Source: Lachnospiraceae bacterium (lineage in GTDB: Bacteria > Bacillota > Clostridia > Lachnospirales > Lachnospiraceae). From it: a DNA stretch of 55,876 nt. The position numbers and the translations under genes are program-made. The DNA lies in assembly GCA_015057515.1 (NCBI GenBank), contig SVED01000005.1, positions 1 to 55,876 of the forward strand, given 5' to 3'. The notes under the pieces are model-generated. The model was given only the letters and a program-made list of their open reading frames with translations. It was not told the DNA's origin and did not search any database. This document shows, in pieces, positions 37,592-46,468 of this stretch (its first letter is position 1; every line of letters begins with the position of its first letter).

Positions 37592-39602
37592 ATGGAGTTA
37601 TATGACAACATTACAACTATAAAGGGAATAGGAGATAAGACTGCAGCCTCCTTTGCAAGACTTGGGATACATACTGTGAAGGATTTGATTAGCACATATC
37701 CTAGAAATTATCTTACCTATGGTGAGCCAGTAGATATTAAGGATACTGCTGTAGGGGAGAGGTGCGCCATTACGGCTATAATTTCCTCTGGAGTTTATTC
37801 AAGAAAGGTCAGAAGTCTCAACATTACTACAATGACTGTTAAGGACAGTACTGGTTCAGTTCAGATAACTTGGTTTAATTCTCCGTTCTTGCAGAAGGTT
37901 TTTCATAAGGGTGAGACCTATGTGTTCGTAGGAACTATTAAGGTTAAGAATAATATGCGAATTCTTGAAATGCCAGAATACTATAAGCCGGCAGTATATG
38001 AGGGTATGCGTCAGGAAATGCAACCTATTTATCCTCTTACTCAGGGACTTTCCAATAAAACTTTCCAAAAGGCTGTAATTAACTGTAGAGAAACCATATA
38101 TAAGATGGAGGATTACCTTCCTGATACAGTAAGGTATGATAACAGTCTTATGGAGATTACAGAAGCCTACGAAAATGTACATTTTCCTATGAATGAAACA
38201 GTGCTTAAGAATGCCATCAGAAGATTTGCTTTCGATGAGTTCTACAAGTTTTTATATGATATGGGAAGCTTAAAGGCTGAAAATGTGGAGCAGGAAAACT
38301 GCCATATTATAGTTCAAGGCAAGGCTGTGGCAGATTTTATTGATGAGTTGCCATATAAATTTACAAAGGGACAGGCTGAGGCTATAGAAGATATACTTTC
38401 AGATATGGGCAGCGACCGTATTATGAATAGATTAGTACAGGGAGATGTTGGTTCAGGAAAGACTATAGTCGCTATAACAGCTCTTTATGCCACTGTAAAG
38501 CAGGGTTTTCAGGGTGCTCTTATGGTGCCAACTGAGGTTTTGGCAAAGCAACATTTTACGGAGCTATCTAAGATTTTTGCAAGTTACAATATAAGTGTGG
38601 CTTGTTTAGTGGGTTCTCTTTCTATGAAGGAGAAGCGTCAGATATATGACAAGGTTTCCTCTGGTGAGGTTGATATTCTTATAGGAACTCACGCTCTTAT
38701 AGAGGATAAGGTGGAATTTAAGGATTTAGGATTAGTTATAACAGACGAGCAGCATAGATTCGGTGTTAATCAACGTAAAAAGCTTGCTTCTAAGGGAACA
38801 TTTCCCCACGTTTTAGTTATGAGTGCAACACCAATTCCTAGAACACTTGCTATTATTATGTACGCTGATTTGGATATATCTGTTATTTCAGAGCTTCCAA
38901 AGGGAAGAAAGCGTATAATGAACTGTGTTGTAGGAACTAATTATAGAAACAGCCTATCAGTTTATTGCTGGCCAGATAGCTGAGGGCAGTCAGGTTTATG
39001 TTATCTGTCCAATGGTAAACGAAAGTGATACTCTTGATGTTACTAATGTAGTGGAGTATACAGATACATTAAAGGGAGCGCTTCCACCATCCGCTAGAGT
39101 AGCTATGCTTCATGGGCAGATGAAGGCTGATGAAAAAAATAGTATTATGGATGAATTTTTAGCTGGCAATATTGATGTACTTGTGTCTACAACAGTTATT
39201 GAGGTAGGTATAAATAACCCTAACGCTACAGTTATGATGGTGGAAAATGCAGAACGTTTTGGTTTAGCACAGTTACACCAGTTAAGAGGACGAGTAGGAC
39301 GAGGCACAAAGCAGTCGTACTGTATATTTGTAAATGGGAAGGAGTCAAAGGAGTCTACAGAACGTCTTAAGGTGCTTGAAGAGTCAAACGATGGCTTTTA
39401 TATAGCCAGTGAGGACTTAAAGCTTCGTGGACCTGGGGATTTCTTTGGAATAAGGCAGAGTGGTGAGGTTTTATTTACCTTAGCTGATATATATAACCAC
39501 GCTGATATGTTAAAGCTGGCTCAGGATATATATAGAAAATATGGGGACAAGGTTATACCACCGAGCCAAAATGAAAAGAATGTAACGGATACTATATTGT
39601 AG
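37592..39602 (+). pseudogene. recG: ATP-dependent DNA helicase RecG, interrupted by a frameshift
   Basis: Branch-migration helicase that remodels stalled forks. The N-terminal part (37592-38983) has the wedge/OB domain and helicase motifs (LVQGDVGSGKT, DEQHRFGV, MSATPIPRT). The frame then shifts near 38945-38949, and the next frame carries ETAYQFIAGQIAEG, YVICPMVNES, QLRGRVGRG and the C-terminus to 39602. Restoring two bases (AG, giving YRETAY) yields a normal 670-residue protein. It is either a sequencing/assembly error or a real lesion that would cut off helicase domain 2. Confidence 0.88.
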
Positions 39603-39647
39603 AGATTACAATATAAGTATGGCGTGCCAATGTTACAATAGTAAATC

Positions 39648-39682
39648 TGCAACAGCTATATTGTTTGGCTGTTGCATTTTTT
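39648..39682 (+). terminator. Terminator after recG
   Basis: A 9-bp stem (tgcaacagc / gctgttgca) with an 11-nt loop and a T6 tract. Confidence 0.85.
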
Positions 39683-39703
39683 ATAAATTTTTCTACTTTG
39701 AAA

Positions 39704-39732
39704 TTGCGGATACTGACTATTTTTGTTATAAT
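39704..39732 (+). promoter_or_regulatory. Promoter of the membrane protein-cellulase pair
   Basis: TTGCGG (39704-39709), 17 bp, TATAAT (39727-39732), 40 bp before the start of the small membrane protein. Confidence 0.6.
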
Positions 39733-39772
39733 ACTATGATGTGAAATAATGTAAATAGAAAGGTTTAAGCAA

Positions 39773-40264
39773 ATGAGCGTTGAAGTAGGATACATAACTA
39801 GTTGGCGAAGAGCTATGTTTTTTACCTTTATTATAGCAATTATACTTTTCGGAACTGTTTCCTCTGTATGTTCAGCATATGTGGGAGTTCCTCTGGTTAG
39901 CAATATTATAAGTGTAGCGGTTCTTGTTTTATGTATAGCTATGTTTATATTAGTTCTTGCAGATAGAAAAAATAAGTACACTGGCACAGGAACAGCAGAT
40001 ATAAAGGATGGAAAGTTTATATATAACGATAAAAAAAGAAATTTTGAGATATTGCTTACAGATATAAAGAAGGTTGATATGGAAAAGATTACCTTTGTAA
40101 GTCTAAATGCAGATGCTTCACCTATGGCATATCAGATGCTTGTTCAGACAGCTAAGAAAAAATATTACATAGAGTCTGACAGAGCACAGGGAAGAGCCTA
40201 CAATGAAGTTGATTTACACAGACTATATATATATTTACAGGAGCATATGAATAAGGAGATATAA
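39773..40264 (+). CDS. Small membrane protein with a cytosolic C-terminal domain
   Basis: A 163-residue protein with two membrane segments (about 14-34 and 41-61) separated by a short loop, then a Lys/Asp-rich domain. The alternating strands DGKFIYNDKKRNFEILLTD and a final helix resemble a PH-like fold, but I cannot assign a family. Its stop overlaps the first ATG of the cellulase gene (taATGATG), so the two are translationally linked. The function may relate to the cellulase or be unrelated. Confidence 0.65.
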   Translation: MSVEVGYITSWRRAMFFTFIIAIILFGTVSSVCSAYVGVPLVSNIISVAVLVLCIAMFILVLADRKNKYTGTGTADIKDGKFIYNDKKRNFEILLTDIKKVDMEKITFVSLNADASPMAYQMLVQTAKKKYYIESDRAQGRAYNEVDLHRLYIYLQEHMNKEI

Positions 40265-42030
40265 TGATGGGGAAGACTGATGAATTAAAGACGGAAGACG
40301 CTAAGGTAGAAGAAAAGGTTGAGACTGACCATACTAAGGCGTCAGAGATTGAAGATACAAAAAAAGAAGATACTAAGAAATCAGATATGGATACAGGGAC
40401 TAAAAAAACATCAGAGCATAAGTCTAATAAGGCACTGATAGGGATTATAATTGCACTTACCCTTGTTATAGTGGGCTTAGTAGTATTTATCGTTTTGGGT
40501 GGTAAGGATAAAGACAAAACTGATAAGACTGATAAAACAGACGCAACAACTTCTGAGGAAGTAACTACCGATACGGATGCCACTGAAGAAGCGGACACGG
40601 AAGATATTAATGATACTACAGAAGATGAAGTTACAGCGGAGCCTGATTGCTATGTGACAGTAACCTTGGGTGATAATTGGGGAAGTGGTTCATCATTTTC
40701 AGGTAAGTTAGAGTTTGTTATAACCAACAATAGCGACAAAGAGATAAAAAATTGGTCTGTGCAGGTACCTGTATCTGATACAACAAAGATAGAGAGTTCC
40801 TGGAATGGTAATTTTGAGATAAGCAATGGTGTGATGACTATTACACCTGTAGATCATAATAGTGCTATTGCAGCTGGTTCAGAAATGACAAATGTAGGTC
40901 TTATTGTAAATGTTTCTGCCATGAGTGAGTTTCAGGATATTGCAGATAGTGCAAAGCTTTACGTAGATGGTAAGGAATATGTAAATACAAGCAATAGTGA
41001 TAAAAAAGAAGAATCTACTACAGAGTCTGATTCGGGAACAGATGAAAAGGAAGATGCCACAACCGAACAGCAGGGTGATATAGATGCACAACAGCCTGTA
41101 ACACCAGAAGCAGGTACTCCATTTGAAAACCACGGCAAGCTTTCTGTAAAGGGAACTGATTTAGTAGATTCAAAGGGTAATATGTATCAGCTAAAGGGTG
41201 TTAGTACCCATGGTATTGCTTGGTTCCCTGATTACGTGAACAAAGAAGCCTTTAAGACCTTTAGAGATGACTGGGGTGCCAACCTTATCAGACTTGCAAT
41301 GTACACTGATGAGAACGGTGGATATTGTAACGGCGGAGACAAGGCTTACCTTAAAGGACTTGTAGATGAGGGAGTTAAAGCAGCTACAGAACTGGGTATG
41401 TATGTAATTATCGATTGGCATATACTTCATGATCTTACGCCACAAAAATATAAAGAGGATGCAAAGGCATTTTTTGAGGAAATGTCTTCTAAATACAAGG
41501 ATTACGATAATGTAATCTACGAGATATGCAACGAGCCAAACGGTGGAACAAGCTGGTCAGAGATTAAATCCTATGCGGAGGAGGTTATTCCTATAATCAG
41601 GGCAAATGATCCGGATGCTATTATCATTGTAGGTACACCGAACTGGAGTCAGGATGTAGATGTAGCTGCAAATGATCCAATAACCGGATATGATAACATA
41701 ATGTATGCAATACATTTTTATGCAGCAACACATACTGATAACATTAGAAATAAGGCTATAACAGCTTTAAATAGTGGTCTGCCAATTTTTGTAAGTGAAT
41801 TTAGTATCTGTGATGCATCAGGAAACGGAGCAATTGATTATAATCAGGCAGAGCTTTGGTTTGACCTTATAACAGAACACAATCTTTCCTACGCTGCATG
41901 GAATATTTCAAATAAGAATGAGACCTCATCGCTTATTCAGTCTTCATGCAATAAGACAAGTGGATGGACAGAGTCAGAGCTATCTGAAACAGGTGTTTAT
42001 ATCAGAAAGAAAATACTTGGTATTGAGTAA
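40264..42030 (+). CDS. Membrane-anchored GH5 endoglucanase with CBM2-like domain
   Basis: A 588-residue beta-1,4-glucanase. A hydrophilic cytosolic N-terminus (1-56) is followed by one membrane segment (57-79) without a clear signal-peptidase site, implying a type II anchor. After an acidic Thr-rich linker come a CBM2-like domain (about 129-220, NNSDKEIKNWSVQ, SSWNGNFE), a second Thr/Glu linker and the GH5 catalytic domain (about 290-588). The catalytic acid is Glu424 (CNEPNG) and the nucleophile Glu512 (VSEFS). Start at ATG 40264 or 40267 behind aaggag. It hydrolyses cellulose or related glucans at the cell surface. Confidence 0.9.
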   Translation: MMGKTDELKTEDAKVEEKVETDHTKASEIEDTKKEDTKKSDMDTGTKKTSEHKSNKALIGIIIALTLVIVGLVVFIVLGGKDKDKTDKTDKTDATTSEEVTTDTDATEEADTEDINDTTEDEVTAEPDCYVTVTLGDNWGSGSSFSGKLEFVITNNSDKEIKNWSVQVPVSDTTKIESSWNGNFEISNGVMTITPVDHNSAIAAGSEMTNVGLIVNVSAMSEFQDIADSAKLYVDGKEYVNTSNSDKKEESTTESDSGTDEKEDATTEQQGDIDAQQPVTPEAGTPFENHGKLSVKGTDLVDSKGNMYQLKGVSTHGIAWFPDYVNKEAFKTFRDDWGANLIRLAMYTDENGGYCNGGDKAYLKGLVDEGVKAATELGMYVIIDWHILHDLTPQKYKEDAKAFFEEMSSKYKDYDNVIYEICNEPNGGTSWSEIKSYAEEVIPIIRANDPDAIIIVGTPNWSQDVDVAANDPITGYDNIMYAIHFYAATHTDNIRNKAITALNSGLPIFVSEFSICDASGNGAIDYNQAELWFDLITEHNLSYAAWNISNKNETSSLIQSSCNKTSGWTESELSETGVYIRKKILGIE

Positions 42031-42060
42031 TTAGACTAATCATAAGGAGAAAGTAATCTA

Positions 42061-42609
42061 ATGAGAGTTGTTGCAGGAACAGCAAGAAGTCTTATTTTAA
42101 AGACGATAGAAGGTATGGATACAAGACCTACCACAGACAGAATCAAGGAAACCTTATTCAACATGCTTACCGGGTATGTGCAGGATGCAAAGTTTCTTGA
42201 CCTTTTTGCAGGAAGCGGTGGTATTGGAATAGAGGCATTAAGTCGAGGAGCATCAGAGTGCACTTTTATTGAGAACAATCCTAAAGCGGTAGCTTGCATA
42301 AAGGATAATCTGACCCATACAAAGCTTGAAAACAGGGGAAAGGTTCTAAAATATGATGCAATAAGCTATGTTCAGGGACTTAATAATATTGATTACGATG
42401 TTATATTTATGGACCCGCCTTATAACAAGGATTTAGAAAAAAATGTTCTAACTGTTCTTGCGGGAAAAGAGTTTTTGACCGATACACTTATTGTTGTTGA
42501 GGCATCTATAGAAGAAGATTTTTCATATGTTGAACAATTAGGATTTGACATTGTGAAGGATAAGAGATATAAATCTAATAAACACATTTTTTTACAGAAA
42601 AGAGATTAG
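42061..42609 (+). CDS. rsmD: 16S rRNA m2G966 methyltransferase RsmD
   Basis: SAM-dependent N2-methylation of G966 in 16S rRNA. It has 182 residues: the N-terminal MRVVAGTARSL, TRPTTDRIKETLFN, the SAM site FLDLFAGSGGIGIEALSRGA and the catalytic DPPY motif (MDPPYNKD). The SD is aaggaga. It is followed 3 bp later by coaD, a conserved neighbour. Confidence 0.96.
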   Translation: MRVVAGTARSLILKTIEGMDTRPTTDRIKETLFNMLTGYVQDAKFLDLFAGSGGIGIEALSRGASECTFIENNPKAVACIKDNLTHTKLENRGKVLKYDAISYVQGLNNIDYDVIFMDPPYNKDLEKNVLTVLAGKEFLTDTLIVVEASIEEDFSYVEQLGFDIVKDKRYKSNKHIFLQKRD

Positions 42610-42612
42610 AAT

Positions 42613-43089
42613 ATGATAACAGCAATTTATCCAGGAAGTTTTGATCCGGTTACACTTGGACATCTTGATATTATTACCAGATCTGCGGCTATGTTTGACA
42701 AAGTTATTATTGGAGTTTTGAATAATACTTCAAAAACACCATTGTTTTCTTTGGAAGAACGTGTTAATATGTTGAAGGATGCAGTATCAGACCTTGATAA
42801 TGTGTCCGTTGAGTCGTTTAATGGTCTTTTAGTAGATTTTGTTAAACAAAAGAAATCTAACATTATTATAAGAGGGCTTAGAGCATTAACAGACTTTGAC
42901 CTTGAAATGCAGATGGCACAAGGTAACAGAGTAGTTGCACCAGATGTGGACACCGTGTTTTTATCAACCAGCGTTCAGTATTCGTATCTTAGCTCCAGTG
43001 TAGTTAAGGAGTATGCTAGATATGGTGTAGACCTAAAAGAATTTGTACCAGAATGTGTAATTTCACAACTTATAGATAAGATTAAATAA
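42613..43089 (+). CDS. coaD: Phosphopantetheine adenylyltransferase CoaD
   Basis: Transfers AMP to 4'-phosphopantetheine in coenzyme A synthesis. It has 158 residues: the nucleotidyltransferase motif [15 protein letters not shown] with T/Hx[18 protein letters not shown] and the C-terminal [13 protein letters not shown] motif. Nearly contiguous with rsmD. Confidence 0.97.
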   Translation: MITAIYPGSFDPVTLGHLDIITRSAAMFDKVIIGVLNNTSKTPLFSLEERVNMLKDAVSDLDNVSVESFNGLLVDFVKQKKSNIIIRGLRALTDFDLEMQMAQGNRVVAPDVDTVFLSTSVQYSYLSSSVVKEYARYGVDLKEFVPECVISQLIDKIK

Positions 43090-43109
43090 CTGTAGGAGGT
43101 TAGTTAACA

Positions 43110-43862
43110 ATGGGAAAAAAGGGCGTTGAGGAAATGATTGACCAGATAGAGATATTTATTGATAATTGTAAGTATCAGGCTCTATCTCAAAATAAAATAA
43201 TTGTACCTAAGGAAGAACTTGAGTCAATGATTAATGAGCTTAAGCTCAAGCTTCCAAGTGAGATTGAAAGATGTAAGAAGATTATGAGAAACAAGGAGGC
43301 TATCCTTGCAGATGCCAGAACTCGTTCAGATGCTATTATTACTGAGTCTGTAAATGAGGCAAACAGACTTGTTGACCAGCATCAGATTACAGAGCTTGCA
43401 AACATTAGAGCTAATGAGATTCTTGATATGGCAAGAGCGCAGGCACAGCAGATTGTGGATCAGGCTTCTGAGGAGGCAACAGAGATTCGTCTTGGTGCTA
43501 TGTACTACACTAAGGATAAACTCACTGAGATGAGAGATATATTTAACAGAATTCATGATATTGAGAAGGAAAATTACAGAACTCTTATTGAGTCTTTAGA
43601 GAATGATTCTTATATTGTGGAGACTAACATGAGTGAGATGGAGGCAAACATTAACCTTCTCACAGCATCAAGCAATATGTCCTATGCTATGACAGAGGAT
43701 GATTTAGACAGTGCTTTTTCATCAACACCGGTTGCTGCTCCTATGATGCAGCAGATGCCAGAACAGGAAAATTTTGATTCCGCTTTTGCCAATGACAATG
43801 ACATGTATGGTGATGATGAAGAAGAAATGTACGATGATGAGGACGATTTTTTAGATGAATAA
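43110..43862 (+). CDS. Coiled-coil protein with acidic tail (often annotated 'ATPase')
   Basis: A 250-residue soluble protein that follows coaD. Residues about 40-185 are a long heptad-rich coiled coil (Ala/Glu/Arg-rich, ANEILDMARAQAQQIVDQ) resembling ATP synthase subunit E/H stalks or DivIVA-like proteins. After a Met/Gln/Pro linker, the last 25 residues are almost all Asp and Glu. No nucleotide-binding motif is present, so 'ATPase' labels seem misleading. It may be a scaffold or cell-division factor. The SD taggagg is strong. Its 3' end overlaps ylbJ by 12 bp on the opposite strand. Confidence 0.75.
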   Translation: MGKKGVEEMIDQIEIFIDNCKYQALSQNKIIVPKEELESMINELKLKLPSEIERCKKIMRNKEAILADARTRSDAIITESVNEANRLVDQHQITELANIRANEILDMARAQAQQIVDQASEEATEIRLGAMYYTKDKLTEMRDIFNRIHDIEKENYRTLIESLENDSYIVETNMSEMEANINLLTASSNMSYAMTEDDLDSAFSSTPVAAPMMQQMPEQENFDSAFANDNDMYGDDEEEMYDDEDDFLDE

Positions 43863-44819
43863 TATGCAGCATACATAGGATAACAAGGCGCATATTATTT
43901 TCACAACAGTATAATATATGATAGATAGCCCTGTGTTTTCTATTACCATCTTTGTTTGGAGTATAGACGATATGCCTCCGAAGGATGTTAATGAAATTAT
44001 GAGGGCTATCTTTATTTTTTCTTCCAGTATATTAATTGCAGAAATATCTTGAACACCCCTAGTTATTTCTATGGTGCCTGAGATGATTTGCGAAAAGGGA
44101 ACTGTAATGTTGGGAATACAGTTTATGAATTCTATGGCTATTGAGCAAAGCATTATATATACGCCAACCAAAGTAATTTGCGTTATAACATTAATCAGAT
44201 AGTTGTTTAGAGCTTTATTATGGGGAGCGGTAGTTTGTTGATTGGAAATGGTAATAGAAAGAGGTATTGATTCTAATTTTGAATCCCGTTTTGTTTTATT
44301 TTGTGTTATGCATCTACATAGTAAAATTATAGTTATGTACATAATATACGGTGCGTAGATGATGAGTAGTACTGTACCCAGGGATAGACGCTCATTTAGT
44401 ATTCTGTATACAATATAACCTGATATAAACATAGGACTTGAATTGTTACATAAAGGTAAAAGAAGATTCCCTGTTTTTTTGCTGTAGGAGTTTCTCTTTA
44501 CAAAATCTGCACAGGTTTTGGCTCCTACTGGATATCCACATAAAACACCTAATAATATAGTTGTTCCAATGCTGGAGATACTATTTGTTTTTTGGGTGTT
44601 TTTATTGCTAATGTAATTAACGATTAATTCAGATATGAGCATAAATGGCAGAAGCATAGGTAAAATATTTTTGTACCAAAGCATCAGTCCATAGGATGCG
44701 CCAGATATTACAATGGAACTGTTAGTTATTAAAAGAAAAAGAATAATCAAACATATACATAGCATAAGCGTTAAATGTTTTTTTATATATTTTAGTAATT
44801 TAACACTATATTTATGCAA
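43851..44819 (-). CDS. ylbJ: Sporulation integral membrane protein YlbJ-like
   Basis: A 322-residue polytopic membrane protein, with around seven hydrophobic segments. It resembles YlbJ, needed for spore cortex formation in Bacillus and related to nucleoside-recognition (Gate) proteins: GVLCGYPVGAKTCADF, then LPLCNNSSPMFISGYI match the NSxPxF core of that family. It shares the neighbourhood of tmcAL (ylbM), as in Bacillus. The start is uncertain: TTG 44819 has no good SD, and ATG 44765 would drop 18 residues. Its stop lies inside the convergent coiled-coil gene. Confidence 0.8.
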   Translation of the reverse strand: MHKYSVKLLKYIKKHLTLMLCICLIILFLLITNSSIVISGASYGLMLWYKNILPMLLPFMLISELIVNYISNKNTQKTNSISSIGTTILLGVLCGYPVGAKTCADFVKRNSYSKKTGNLLLPLCNNSSPMFISGYIVYRILNERLSLGTVLLIIYAPYIMYITIILLCRCITQNKTKRDSKLESIPLSITISNQQTTAPHNKALNNYLINVITQITLVGVYIMLCSIAIEFINCIPNITVPFSQIISGTIEITRGVQDISAINILEEKIKIALIISLTSFGGISSILQTKMVIENTGLSIIYYTVVKIICALLSYVCCILFI

Positions 44820-44924
44820 AATATAGACATAAAAAATTATTCTTTTGTGTGATTTATGGGCATTGTAGCAATAAATGCAATATTTTTGGTATAGTGGTTT
44901 TATAATATAGTATCATAAAAATGG

Positions 44925-46169
44925 TTATATAATCGGAAGTCGGATTGTATAATCATTTTCTGCTTTAATGTTATAGCGATTGAATATAAGACAGTTGTAT
45001 AAGTTAGTTGCTTTTGTGTCCAGAGCCCACATTGTATTAGCTATATCTTTATCAATATCATAGGATGCTATAGTAGAGGAAAAATCAGCTTTCTTATTGA
45101 TAAGGGGTATAGAACTTAAGCTGTTTATATCCTTTACCAGACTTGAGCTATCTTTTCTGAGAGAAAGGATATTGCCATAAAATGCATAATCATTTTTTGT
45201 GAAAATGTCATGTAGGTGAGATGTATAATTCATAATGAGGTGGATTATACTTCTAGCTATGCGTGTTGAGGTAATATCTCGTGATTTTAAAATTTCTATG
45301 GAATCCGTATAGGATACTGATGGAGCCAATGCCTTTAGCTTGTTGCTTAAATCAGAATTGATATCCCATATGTGGTCAAAACTCTCATTAGTCATAAGGG
45401 CTGACTGTAAGAAAGGAGTTAAATCATTGTCATATATTGGGAAACAATAATTAAAAGCTTCTTTTAAAGTTGATAAGCATTCAGCTGGTATATCATTGGA
45501 TATTGCATCGATAGGGTTGTCTTCATTATGAAAGGCTTGTCTAAGCGCAGTGGCGGAGCTTATACTACTATATATGGTAGTGTCATGGTAACCAGCATTT
45601 TTTCTTTGAATCGGAATAGGTTTAATCTTAGAATTTCTTCTTTTTAATGCAGTTACATACTCAATACCTAAAATGTTATTAGGAGAAGAAACAAATTCAT
45701 CAAGAGAAAAATCTTTCAGATATAGTGAAAGAGCTTTTTGTCTGGCGGCAGGAAAGGACATACCCTGAGAGAGACAATCTTTTAATGTCTGAATGTAAGA
45801 ATCAGGCTCCTCTAATAAAACATCAGCAATCTTTTCAAACATTGTAATATTATTACATTCTGCCCCAAAGCATAGATAGTCTACGGTATTTAATTTGTCC
45901 AAAAGGCTTACTGCACCAATAGAAAAATCCATGGCACTTCCTGTTGCATAAGGAAAAGGAAGCTCTATAGTTAAGTCTACGCCACCTATAGCACAAAGAC
46001 GTCCTCTACTATATTTGTCTAATATAGCTGGACAACCTCTTTGAAGAAAGTTGCCACTCATAAGAGCAATAGTGTAGTCGGAGTTTGTGACAGCTTTTGA
46101 TTGCTGTATATGATATTGATGTCCGTTGTGGAAGGGATTGTATTCTGCTATTATTGCTAACGTTTTCAT
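44925..46169 (-). CDS. tmcAL: tRNA(Met) cytidine acetate ligase TmcAL (YlbM)
   Basis: Makes N4-acetylcytidine at the wobble position of elongator tRNA-Met using acetate and ATP. It has 414 residues from ATG 46169 (SD aaagga); the frame is open further upstream, but the family starts at MKTLAIIAEYNPFHNGH. The HxGH-type nucleotidyltransferase motif (FHNGH), SGNFLQRG and the PFPYATGSAMDFS region are typical. It faces recA divergently. Confidence 0.93.
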   Translation of the reverse strand: MKTLAIIAEYNPFHNGHQYHIQQSKAVTNSDYTIALMSGNFLQRGCPAILDKYSRGRLCAIGGVDLTIELPFPYATGSAMDFSIGAVSLLDKLNTVDYLCFGAECNNITMFEKIADVLLEEPDSYIQTLKDCLSQGMSFPAARQKALSLYLKDFSLDEFVSSPNNILGIEYVTALKRRNSKIKPIPIQRKNAGYHDTTIYSSISSATALRQAFHNEDNPIDAISNDIPAECLSTLKEAFNYCFPIYDNDLTPFLQSALMTNESFDHIWDINSDLSNKLKALAPSVSYTDSIEILKSRDITSTRIARSIIHLIMNYTSHLHDIFTKNDYAFYGNILSLRKDSSSLVKDINSLSSIPLINKKADFSSTIASYDIDKDIANTMWALDTKATNLYNCLIFNRYNIKAENDYTIRLPII

Positions 46170-46373
46170 AGATGTCCTTTCAAAAAGATACTTTTTATAT
46201 GTTAGTATCATTAAATTATATACATTATAACTATATAAATGTTGATTATCAACACAAAGCGAAACAAAAACTTTTGGAAATGTGTGTGAAATTATGCATA
46301 ATGCAAGTAATTGTTGCTTTACAAGTATTGTGTGGCTAAAGTAAAATGTACTAAAGGCATATTATCTAACAAT

Positions 46374-46387
46374 CGAACATAAATTCG
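46374..46387 (+). promoter_or_regulatory. LexA (SOS) box upstream of recA
   Basis: CGAACATAAATTCG matches 12 of 14 positions of the Gram-positive SOS consensus CGAACATATGTTCG. It ends 9 bp before the recA -35. Confidence 0.75.
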
Positions 46388-46396
46388 AGAAAAGTA

Positions 46397-46425
46397 TTGA
46401 CATTTCCCACAACATGGATTATATT
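46397..46425 (+). promoter_or_regulatory. recA promoter
   Basis: TTGACA (46397-46402), 17 bp, TATATT (46420-46425). It is flanked by two LexA-like boxes. Confidence 0.8.
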
Positions 46426-46438
46426 AGTATTATCAAAA

Positions 46439-46452
46439 CAAACATATGTTTT
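46439..46452 (+). promoter_or_regulatory. Second LexA-like box, downstream of recA -10
   Basis: caAACATATGTTtt holds the perfect palindromic core AACATATGTT and matches 11 of 14 positions of the SOS box. It lies between the transcription start and the recA SD. Confidence 0.55.
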
Positions 46453-46468
46453 ATTATAGGAGGTTGTT

